A stretch of DNA of 64,000 bases from Corallochytrium limacisporum (taxonomy: Eukaryota > Opisthokonta): NCBI GenBank assembly GCA_002811645.1, contig PDIP01000038.1, positions 1 to 64,000 of the forward strand, in the 5' to 3' direction. Of the stretch, positions 50,230 to 59,295 are shown in pieces. The notes beneath the pieces were generated by a model. It was not told the origin of the DNA. It saw only the letters and a list, made by a program, of their open reading frames with translations, and searched no databases. Made by a program: the position numbers and the translations under genes. Position 1 is the first letter of the stretch. The number at the start of each line of letters is the position of its first letter.

Positions 50230-51156
50230 TCACGCAGCCCAGTAACCAGAGGGCGTTTGCCAAGAGACTCTCTTAATAATACCGAGGACAGAAACAACGT
50301 TCTTGTGTTTCTTCAGGGCCTCGGCCAATGCTTTGGCGCCGGCACCCGGTGTCGCGACAATTTCGGCGTAGTATTCTGTAGGACCAAAGTGTGGCTGCGG
50401 CAGGCCCACACCGCCGTACAGTGGTTCAAACATGCGAGGCCAGAACTTCTCAGGCTCACTGAAGACCGTGGACGTGAACGCAGGTTGCATTAACACACAC
50501 CATACAGTGTTTTCGTCTGAGGTAGAGTCCCGGTCGATCCGGTCGGGGATACTGGTGCGATCGACAACCTGATACGACAACATAAGCGTGATGTTGACAG
50601 ATCTGTGGCACAGGTCCTCTCCAAGAATGTCCATGTCGTACATGGGCGCGCATATTTTGCTGCAGACTGCAGCATAGCCCTTACGGTCGGTGCTGGTCTC
50701 TCCTTTGACCCATTTCTGCAGTTCCTCAGCGGCGCCAGCCGTGTCAGGGAACGATTCCAGTTTGATGTTGTGCTCTGCCAGCCAAACCTCACTCTGTGCC
50801 AGAGCCTGAGGATGGCTGATTGCGGTGTGAATCTCCTCAAGTTTGGTTCCTTTCGGTGCCAGCAGATAATGCTGCACCCGGAATGGATTCTCACCGTCGA
50901 TCCAAATCTGTTTACCATCACTTTCGCCGCGAGCGGCGACTTCGCGCAAAATCTTGAACCATTCTCGAACGGGTCCCGCCGTTGAGTTTGCAACGGGAAT
51001 GAGTGCTCGATCCGCTCCCTTCTCAAAGATGGCATCAATACAGTCCATAAAGCTGCGACAAGGAACGGTGTTGCTCAGTTCGTTCCCGTAGTATTCCTGA
51101 CATGACTGGTCGCTGTAGGCACCGGGGCATCCTTGGAATGCTGCCCGCAGAGACAT
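50230..51156 (-). CDS. Prephenate dehydratase-like protein with altered catalytic motif
   Basis: A 308-residue protein with the prephenate dehydratase fold. Prephenate dehydratase makes phenylpyruvate in phenylalanine synthesis. AFQGCPGAYSDQ (6-17) matches the GxxGaySe start. LIPVANSTAGPV (52-63) matches PIENSxxGxV but has Ala for Glu. ISHPQALAQSEVWL (113-126) is the highly conserved HPQAL region. YAAVCSKICAPMYDMDIL (161-178) matches AAIASxxAAxxYgLxvL. The essential TRF motif should follow at about 190, but the residues there are T190-L191-M192. The C-terminal 90 residues could be a diverged ACT-like regulatory domain. It may be an inactive or repurposed paralogue, or have a shifted specificity. 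The ATG at 51156 begins directly at the conserved domain, so no targeting peptide exists. TDO2 lies next on the same strand. Confidence 0.8.
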   Translation of the reverse strand: MSLRAAFQGCPGAYSDQSCQEYYGNELSNTVPCRSFMDCIDAIFEKGADRALIPVANSTAGPVREWFKILREVAARGESDGKQIWIDGENPFRVQHYLLAPKGTKLEEIHTAISHPQALAQSEVWLAEHNIKLESFPDTAGAAEELQKWVKGETSTDRKGYAAVCSKICAPMYDMDILGEDLCHRSVNITLMLSYQVVDRTSIPDRIDRDSTSDENTVWCVLMQPAFTSTVFSEPEKFWPRMFEPLYGGVGLPQPHFGPTEYYAEIVATPGAGAKALAEALKKHKNVVSVLGIIKRVSWQTPSGYWAA

Positions 51157-51775
51157 CTTCTTCTATCCGTGCGCTGCGTTTCTTGATGCTGTGTTTCAAC
51201 TTGATGGACTAAACGAAGACAGTGCTCAAGGTTCAACTGAAGATCGATACCAACTGTCAGCAAAAGACACTTGCCCCCAGAAGTAGCCGCAGTTTTGAGA
51301 GCCAGTGCTGTTGCCCCTATTGCTGCCCTCCCTTGGAGGGAGCTAGAACGAAGTTGAGTCCGGCCGGGTTACTACGGCATGAGGGTCACAAGCGGGGCCT
51401 TTTTACGTTGCGCAGGTGTGCCTCGTTACTCGGTGGGGAAGGGAAGCGAAAGAAAAAGGCCGAACCGGGAGTTTTGATACTGTATGAAGTAACTATTGGC
51501 GTAGTGAATCCGTGTATTTCTACGAACGTATGATTCGAAAAATGGATGGATCGAGAGCTAAACTTAATGTAACAATTGATGAGGTTTTGCTTATGTTCAT
51601 GGATCATGGTATGTTCCTTTGCTTGTGCTTGTGCTTCTCTCACTAGTTGTCTGCGAATATGATCACTGTGCATGTTGCGCGCGAGTGATTCTGATGGTGC
51701 GACCTTTTGGTTGGTTGTGCAAACTATGGTCTTTGGTGTTGATTTTCATACGGTGGATTGTTGCTAGTGATACCA
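51157..51775. other. Gene-free interval between TDO2 and the prephenate-dehydratase-like gene
   Basis: A 619-bp interval holding the 5' flank of the prephenate-dehydratase-like gene and the 3' flank of TDO2. Nothing coding is supported. Confidence 0.5.
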
Positions 51776-53095
51776 TCAGTCGCTGTCCTTGAGACTGAGA
51801 CTGCGAGGTGTCGTTTCTGGGGACACCACCTTTGGAATCTCGTGCGGTGCGAGCAGGTGCGTGGTCAGGTTGCTGAGGTCATTGAAAACCTTGTACCTGT
51901 CACTGATGGTGGACCTAAGGTACAGGTAGCCAGAGCTACCGCCGGTTCCAGACTTGCTACCAATCATACGCTGCACCATCTCCATGTGGCGGTACCGCCA
52001 GTTGAGCATTTCCTTGTCAATGTCAACCAGAGATGTGATGAACTGCCAGCTGAGGTGGAACTGGGGCTCGTCGCGGTAGTGATAAATCAGGAGGGCACCC
52101 TTCATGGCCTCAAAGCTGAGGCTGCGCTGTCCCTTGGACACAGAGGTCTCATAAGTGTTTCGATCCAGCACCTGCTCTGCCAGAGCCTTTTCACGCTTGT
52201 ACTCCTCTTTCATATGTTCCGTCTCCTCGTCTTCTTCGCCGTACAGGGATGTGGCCTCCTCGATCGCTTCCCTGCGAGCCTCCAGCTTGGCCTCCACCAC
52301 CATCTTGTACCGTTGGAAGAAACTGTCCCCAATCTTAAACACTGCAGGGGTCCGCTCCAGCCAGTCGTTGACCACATCGACCAGAGTAACACCTTCTTCG
52401 TAGTCTCGCAGTTTCTCCGCTTCCTCCGTCTCAAAGTGCTCGTAGTAATGCTTGCGCTGATACGTTGACCTCCGACCCTGCTTCAATCCACACAGGTTTT
52501 CTAGCACCCGGAATTGCACGCTCTGGAAACCCGACGCAGGTACCAGGTAGTCGCGGAATTCCATGAATGACTGGGGAGTCATGGTCTCCAGGATACCCAG
52601 CTGCCCACTCATGTTTTTCCAAATGAGCTTAATGCGGTCCAGCCTGGAGACGATGGACAGCATCTGCCGTTCCGGCACGTAGTCCGTGTCCATAATGTCT
52701 ATGATAGAGTTGATCTCAAAAATAACCTGCTTCATCCAAAGTTCGTGACTCTGATGCACAATGATAAAAAGCATTTCCTCATGTGCCGGGTTTCCCGCCT
52801 CGGCCGCCAAAGGCTTCTGGGCTCCCAAGATCTTGTCTAACTGTAGGTAACCTCCGTACCTCACTCCCTTGTTCTCTTCGTACAAGTGGATTGGATTAGC
52901 AGGGCCCAGGATAGGGCAACCACCTTGATAAGTCTCTTCAAGCGTTCGTGTATCCATAGTCCGGCGCGGGCTCGTACGACGACTGTTCGAAACCGATGAT
53001 GTTCCTTCGCTGCTATTCGGCGATGTTGAGCCCGAACGGTGAAATGGGCAGCCGCCACCACCTTCGGTGCGGCCCTTGGGTAGTTGCTTTTGCAT
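51776..53095 (-). CDS. TDO2: Tryptophan 2,3-dioxygenase
   Basis: A 439-residue heme enzyme that opens the indole ring of L-tryptophan to N-formylkynurenine, the first step of the kynurenine pathway. After a 55-residue Ser/Gly-rich tail, the core begins with VRYGGYLQLDKILGAQKPL. MLFIIVHQSHELWMKQVIFE carries the active-site H114. FMEFRDYLVPASGFQSVQFR matches the conserved substrate-binding segment with the FR arginine. The heme-ligand region is NWRYRHMEMVQRMIG, with H370. GTGGSSGYLYLRST, including the substrate-binding threonine, follows. All key residues are present, so the enzyme should be active, in the cytosol. The ATG at 53095 gives a longer N-terminus than most relatives, and an alternative start is M47. 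Confidence 0.97.
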   Translation of the reverse strand: MQKQLPKGRTEGGGGCPFHRSGSTSPNSSEGTSSVSNSRRTSPRRTMDTRTLEETYQGGCPILGPANPIHLYEENKGVRYGGYLQLDKILGAQKPLAAEAGNPAHEEMLFIIVHQSHELWMKQVIFEINSIIDIMDTDYVPERQMLSIVSRLDRIKLIWKNMSGQLGILETMTPQSFMEFRDYLVPASGFQSVQFRVLENLCGLKQGRRSTYQRKHYYEHFETEEAEKLRDYEEGVTLVDVVNDWLERTPAVFKIGDSFFQRYKMVVEAKLEARREAIEEATSLYGEEDEETEHMKEEYKREKALAEQVLDRNTYETSVSKGQRSLSFEAMKGALLIYHYRDEPQFHLSWQFITSLVDIDKEMLNWRYRHMEMVQRMIGSKSGTGGSSGYLYLRSTISDRYKVFNDLSNLTTHLLAPHEIPKVVSPETTPRSLSLKDSD

Positions 53096-56000
53096 GCTTT
53101 GTGAAAAGCAGCCGTACGCGGAAACTGTGTATATGACTTCCTTTAAGCCATAACGCTCCTCACTTGATCTTCTTCACGCATACTGATCGATTTGAAATAC
53201 TAGACTCTGCAGTACCCAAAACTCAAATGTCTTTACCCGAATGACTGCCATCTCAAAAGCACAACACTCCACCACCTAGGGTGCCACCTTCTAGGGTATC
53301 TTGCCTTACAATCTGGTTCGCCTTCTTGGGATCTTGCGCACCTCACTATCTGACCGGTCACAACGAATTCAGCAGAAAGGGAGGCTGTTGTTCACTCGTT
53401 GGTCCGATCCAGCACCTGAGACCTGCGTGAGCGCATGCTATCTCCCCGCACAAAAGGCACGGCACAGAAAATTCAGGGCTCGTCGCCTTTGCGGCGCAAC
53501 TGCCTTTACATCCAATCTTTTTTCTTACACCCCAACTTGTGCAGAGATGGACAAGAGAAATTGGTATATTTACTATGGAGCCGCATTTGGGATCCCGACA
53601 CAGGCGGCACCCACGGTGTCTGTGCGTACGTGACAGATGAGACGCGTTGGGAAAATTCTGGCGAAAGAAAAAAAAAGTACGGTGTCCGTGAACAAAGCAG
53701 AGTGGTGGCCCACCAAAAAGTTCACGTCACGGGTGTAACTAGCCAGCAACTATGGACACCGGAACCCCAAACCACCACCACCAAATCGCACATTTTCCCT
53801 AACGGAAAAAAAAATATCAAACAGCCGAAATCACATATACCGCTCTCTGTCCCTTCCCCCCCCCTCTGGCCCTCCTTTCCCTTTGGCTCCCTTCCCTACC
53901 ACCCCAAAAAAAAAGACAGACAGACAGACACAGAAGAGAGAGAGGAGGAGAGAGAGCGAAAATCTGCCCGTTGCAGAAACGGTGACATTTTTCGTGGAGG
54001 CGAACTCTCTGTCTCTATTTTTGTCACCAGTCCCCGCAGAGGCCAAATCACCTTCCGATGGAGGAGGAGGAAGAGGGGGGGAGGACACCGGGCCGTGACG
54101 GAACACCCCGCGACTAACAGTTTGGGGGGGGGGGGTTCGGTCTTTTGTCCTTTCCATAGTGAAGATAGGGCCCATGTTCAGCAGACAGCGGGGAGAACTC
54201 TTGGCACTCTCACTCTCTAAGCGGGAAGGAAACCCCAAAGAAATTATGTGAGAAATGACACTGACACTCACAAAAGAAAAAAACCCAAAAGGAGAGAAAA
54301 TTGCCACCAACCGTTCACGCACGGACCGGGGCGTACAGACTTGCAAATCGGGGCCGCGTGGTTATGCCGAAACACATGCCATGAAGAGCCCCTCCTATCC
54401 TTTTCTCCGGGGCCCCCTTCCCCATAACACTCCGCTCTGTTGACGGAGCCTGGTCGACGGTTTCAAGTTATTCTCTATGGGAACTTACACCTAAATCCCC
54501 CCCTTTTTTCCTCTCCCGTCTTCGCTTGGAAGCTTTTTTGGAACGCAGACTTCCTGTCACAAGCAATTCGGTTGTACACAGAGCATCACTCTCTCACACA
54601 ACACACACAACACACACACACACACACACACAAATTCTTTTTCTTTGGACTGGCCGTTCGCAAGCCCGGTGGGGAGGAGGGTCTCCCCCCGCTGAAACCA
54701 TGCAATTTCTATGGTATGGAGAGCTGCACAAATTAATCACTGCTTAGTTTTCCATACATTTTATATGACGAGAAGGAGTTGAGCCAATTTAACGACTTTC
54801 ACCCGCGGCTGCCTCGGTGGCGGCGTAGGGGGCCATACTCCTCCGCCTTTGGCACCTTACGCCAGAACCGGTACAAATTGGTTATGAACATATTGGGTTT
54901 TCGTAGGCAAACGTTTGATTATGCGCCATCTCTGCTTGGGCGGCAGTCACCGGTCCTGCTCTTTACCACAATAGGTAAACGGTACACTGGGAAAGGGACT
55001 GCATATGGCGCCAAGGCACACCCACAGCCGGCGGTACATTGCTATAAAATTACCGAGAGAGCCGGGCGCCCCCCCCCCCTCTGGGGGGTGTACGTGTGTG
55101 TGTGTTTTGGGGGGGGGGGAGAGGGGCTTTGGAGGTTGTGAAGGTTGTGACTTTTTGCTACGTTGTGCTGTTTTCGCATTCACCAACAATGTCGGAAGAG
55201 AAGGGACGGACGACGCACACACAGTTTTTTGCGAACAAATCGGACACGGTAACTTCAATTTTGACGCCGTTTTGAGATATGTACGGTTCGGTTCACACCG
55301 ATCTGCCGCCCGCGAGTTCTTGTTTTCTAAATTCATTCTCAACGAGCGCTCAGATTAGTTTTATCTCTCTTCGACTAACACCGTCACGAGACTCTGGAAG
55401 GTCATCAGTCGATCTATGTGAATGCCCTGGTGCTAGATAGTGAATGACACATCCGGTGAGCGTCTGCCTCGTCTCTGTCCCCTCTCCCCTCCCCCCCCTG
55501 TACCCCAAATCCCGACCCCGCCGACAAGACTGATAGCCAGCAGTAGGTGGAGGTGGCATGAAGGGTACACTGGGTTCCAGTCCAACGGGACCGGGCCTGA
55601 CACTTGGGGTGAGAATGATAGACCGTCTGTCATTGGACGAAGTGCCACCTTCGAAGCAAACGATTTTGCCGGAACATGGACTGACCGTGGACACACACTG
55701 AACTCCACCCCACATGTGTGTATTCACCGTACTTCAAAATCGGGCACTGGACATTAATTATACAAATCTTGTCGAGAGGCATGCTAAATTGGTATACGAA
55801 TTGAAGCATGTGATAGAGACAGGACCTATCCCACTGTGCTGTTGTCCCCAAGTGATAGGCTTCCGTGTTGGAGGGCCCAGCACGGGCACATTATATAGTA
55901 AACGTGGAGGGCACACGAATGCAAATTGGTCCTGTTATGTATTGACATCTTCGAATGATGGAGGACATTGTTTCTGCTTCTGCATTGTTGTCGGTGTCGG

Positions 56001-56938
56001 TTTGTGTGCGCATGATGTTTAGTTTTCCATTGACGATAAACGTAAGCGATCAGGAGATACAAAACGGGTAGAGAGAGATGGGGATCATCGAGGTTGCTCT
56101 GCCCTCGCAAGCGGTACAGTGACAAACCAAGCATCTATACCGACCAGATTCACAACACGGGTTGTGATGTAACACATGTTGGCCAACGTCCGTGGGTAGT
56201 AGAAACGAAGGGTGGTCAGGAACGAGCAGTCTCTTGCAAAGCAGGCCCAATTTGTCTGCCGAACAGAGATACGAGATCAGAAATCGAAATGTGAAGGGGC
56301 GGGTGGGGGAAGTTTGGCGGAGATAGCTCTCCTGGGTCTTTGCGGACACTGACCCTTTGACCTCCATTGGGCACCACAGCTTGGTCTGTTTCGTTTTTGA
56401 GCACCTTTGATTTCCGGACATTGCACTTGTGATTGACTATAACGACACGGATGCTAGCACAATAGACTTGAAAGCGATCATTCCCGTCGTAATCCCACAC
56501 CGATACATCTTCCTGTTTTCTATCCAAACAGGATGGGATGTACATGTCCTGACCATGCACTGCCATATACAGATAAGGACACTACAGGAGATGCCATGGT
56601 ATTCGCCATGCACAATGGCAGGACAGGTACACCTGAAATTGGAGATAGGTACAGCTCATGGTGTACGTACTGTGCTCCACATTTGCGAGCACCATAACCT
56701 GCCGGCAATGGGTACGGAATATCCCATATATGGGATACAAATGGGCGTACATATATGAGGACTCTTTAATTCACGACAATTATATATAAGGGGTTCAGTT
56801 ATAGCGAATACCCGGGTGCTCTCGGTTCGACTTGCCCCCTGGGGTACTTGAAAGTCGAGCTTGAGGGATTTAGTATATACGCCTTCTGGTTTCTAGTAGC
56901 ATTCAAAAGATCTGCGGGTGTGGCTCGCAATTTGAGCC
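53096..56938. other. 3.8-kb gene-free interval
   Basis: The interval upstream of both TDO2 and the SAC3-like gene. No frame has a recognisable domain. A 261-codon frame at 53435-54220 is of mixed low-complexity composition. A CA repeat sits at 54596-54632. G runs of 11-12 lie at 54124-54135 and 55109-55119, and a purine-rich stretch at 53905-53965. A TATA-like TATATATAAGG lies at 56783-56793, about 150 bp before the SAC3-like start, and is a candidate promoter element. Confidence 0.5.
54596..54632. repeat. CA dinucleotide microsatellite
   Basis: About 18 CA units with one interruption, in a gene-free interval. Confidence 0.9.
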
Positions 56939-58245
56939 ATGTCTGAAGGCAGAGGCAGAAATGATCGTGCGGAGCAGAGACCTTGGTCCGGTGAGGAACG
57001 TAGCAGTGATCGTGCCCGTCCGAACTCAAGTCGAGGACTCAAACAGTCCCAAGGGGATCGACCGCACTCGGGCCGTGGACGAGGTGCAGACAACAGCACT
57101 GGTAACCAAAAATGGCGACGAGGTGGAGGGTCATGGAGGCACAGCAATAATGCCAAAAACACCCCTGTAGAGGTGACTGCGAGTGATAGCCAGCGGGGGG
57201 ATCGAGAAGAGAGATTTGACAAGAAGCAGACTTCAGATGCGGGCCTAATCAGTCGCGGAAATTCCACGCTACAGAACCCTGAAGAATTTGCACGCTATGT
57301 TGAAGAGACAGAGAAGATTATTGAGACATGCTTTGCGGATAACACAGAGAGATCACTCTCCAGGGGCTTGCTGCCTCTGCGCCAGGTCCGAGAAGCGGCA
57401 CGCATCCAGAGTACTCTACACCCTCAGACAATAGAACTGATGAAGCAGGGCGGAGAATTGCAACTGAAGGTACGTCATCATGATGAATTCAACAAGACGA
57501 TTCAATTCTTGATGCAAGTTACAAATCCATCGTCGATCGAGTTGGTGAGTCGCGAGGAAAAGGCGGAACTGCTGGCCAGCTCCCTTCTAGTACAGTGCGT
57601 AGGTACCGCGCACAGGGCGGAAGCCATTGCGGTGCCCTTGATGACGACGTCTCGCAAGATCCTTGAGGATGGCCTGAGTGATGAACAGTCTTGGAAGGTC
57701 GCCAAGCGCGTTGTATTGACGCTGCTCCAGGGGGACTACTATAACTTGGCTAGACAGCGGGATGCATGCAAAACATCCCTCAGATATGTCCCTTATCTGG
57801 TCCAGGAGATCATAGTCCAGACACGGTAAGTTTGTCAGGTGTTTAGCACAGCATGACCATCAGTTGGAACACATAGACGCGGTATTCATTATGTAAAGAT
57901 ATGGATGCTATGGATGTTCTATATATAATGTTGGATATGCTATGTGATATGAATGAATGAATGTTTTTTGTGACTTTCTGAAAAAGTATGGCAATTACTA
58001 ACGCTTAGTAATCACTCACTTTCTTGCCTTTTAGCGAGCATCTCATGCTGGTATTCAAAAAAGCTTTCCACCAATTGCCACGGACACATATGACGTTTTG
58101 TCTGGGATACAACAAGGATGCACCTGATGTCCCACTCGACACCTCCAGGTTTTCTGACCTGCTAAAAGCCAATGGGCTCGCGGATGTCGAGGACCCAGCA
58201 GATGAGACCAGTACAGTGGCCCTAAGGCCACCAAGATCTTCATGA
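56939..58245 (+). CDS. Two-exon gene, possible SAC3/GANP-THP3-like protein
   Basis: Exon 1 is 56939-57825 and exon 2 is 58035-58245. Joined they encode 365 residues. Splicing falls inside an arginine codon and keeps the frame. The first 100 residues are rich in Arg, Gly, Ser and Asp and look disordered. Residues 110-350 are helical. Their pattern resembles SAC3/GANP-family modules: LQLKVRHHDEFNKTIQFL, then LLQGDYYNLARQRDACKTSL. RYVPYLVQEIIVQTREHLMLVFKKAF and LPRTHMTFCLGYN follow. SAC3-family proteins act in mRNA export or splicing complexes. The resemblance is weak and by eye, so the function is tentative while the gene itself is well supported. The ATG at 56939 is the first in frame. It converges with the TBC gene, with 18 bp between stop codons. 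Confidence 0.55.
57826..58034 (+). other. Spliceosomal intron of the SAC3-like gene
   Basis: A 209-bp intron begins GTAAGT at 57826 and ends TTTTAG at 58034. It has TACTAAC at 57996-58002, with the last base of the branch motif 32 bp from the 3' end. Without splicing the frame stops at once (TAA at 57827-57829). Removing the intron joins two frames of matching phase and continues the protein. It is the only intron I can support in the window. Confidence 0.9.
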
Positions 58246-58263
58246 CATATTAAAGAATATTTC

Positions 58264-59295
58264 TCAGTCATCAACGGGATCATAAAAGTCCTGTTTCAAC
58301 TGCTTGGCCCTCTGGATGATTTGGTCCACGTCAAAGCGAGGGGGTTTGCGGAGGAAGCTCCTCAGTTCAGAGTGCTCATACTCCTCCAAGTCTTGACTGA
58401 AGCTCTCAAGCACAGCAATGCATGCGTAGATGTGCAACTGAAATCCATCTTCGAGACTAAAATATGCATCCCATAGGCGCAACAGATGCTTCAACTTAAG
58501 CTCTGTGCAGAATATATGCCTCAGCCAGTTGCTAGCCCACAGTTGGACCTCAACTTCCTGCTCCTCAAAGTGTTCGTACAGATCGGGCAAGGTTGACCTG
58601 AACACATGGAGGAATTCGCTCATGCTACGGTGCAAGGCTTCACCGTTAAAGCGCTCATTGACACGATCCATGATGCGCTCAAAGATGTAGTACACCTCAC
58701 TCTCGTGGTCGCAAACATGAACAATAGGCACACACATATGAACAAGGCTGGGTGAGAAATCGACTTCTGTGTGGTAGTTAAGATATGTGCCTAGCACATT
58801 CTCCATCAGCTGTCGGCGGTCCTGCAGGTGCTGGTCTCTTCCGACCACGCGTTTCAGTTCTCCGCGGACGCGGTTAAGGACCTCAGGATCGGACCTAAAG
58901 GAGTTAGAGTACCCAACACTCTGTGCCCGAAAGTCAGTAACTTCACGGGACTTATTCGCCGACGAAACTCCCAAAAGATGACGCCACACTTCGCAGCGAA
59001 TTTCATTGGGAATGCCATACATGCTGAGTTCCTTTAACCGGGGCAGGTCCACTACAACTTCTGTGCTCAGAATTTCCCTGAAGTCTTCCGTGGAGTACGA
59101 AGAGTCACTGGAGTAACTCGAGTTCTTACCCACATGGCTTTCGGGACCAGAGTTTGCATTCGTAGGAATGATATTTCCACTATTACTCTTGCTACTTGTA
59201 CTACTGACGTCGAATCCCGACGAGCTAAGTTCGTTCACGCCACTACCGTTTCCCCAGGGCCCGAGACCTTTACTTGGGGGTGAGCTGGTCATCAT
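58264..59295 (-). CDS. TBC-domain protein (Rab GTPase-activating family)
   Basis: A 343-residue protein with a TBC domain, the fold of Rab GTPase-activating proteins in membrane traffic. The first 70 residues are Ser/Asn/Gly-rich and probably disordered. The TBC domain spans about 92-300. MYGIPNEIRCEVWRHLLGVS (92-111) is the usual entry motif. VRGELKR (143-149) takes the place of the IxxDxxR motif, so the arginine finger R149 may be present. The glutamine-finger motif YxQGM appears as FSPSL (180-184), without the glutamine. LLRLWDAYFSLEDGFQLHIYACIAVLESF is the conserved C-terminal part of the fold. The closest relatives may be fungal-type TBC proteins with a similar YSP motif, but that is from memory. 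Start is ATG at 59295, and a second ATG follows at once. It converges with the SAC3-like gene. Confidence 0.88.
   Translation of the reverse strand: MMTSSPPSKGLGPWGNGSGVNELSSSGFDVSSTSSKSNSGNIIPTNANSGPESHVGKNSSYSSDSSYSTEDFREILSTEVVVDLPRLKELSMYGIPNEIRCEVWRHLLGVSSANKSREVTDFRAQSVGYSNSFRSDPEVLNRVRGELKRVVGRDQHLQDRRQLMENVLGTYLNYHTEVDFSPSLVHMCVPIVHVCDHESEVYYIFERIMDRVNERFNGEALHRSMSEFLHVFRSTLPDLYEHFEEQEVEVQLWASNWLRHIFCTELKLKHLLRLWDAYFSLEDGFQLHIYACIAVLESFSQDLEEYEHSELRSFLRKPPRFDVDQIIQRAKQLKQDFYDPVDD

Noticed and set aside
53435-54220. 261-codon plus-strand frame
   Set aside because: It runs through low-complexity purine and homopolymer sequence and has no domain.
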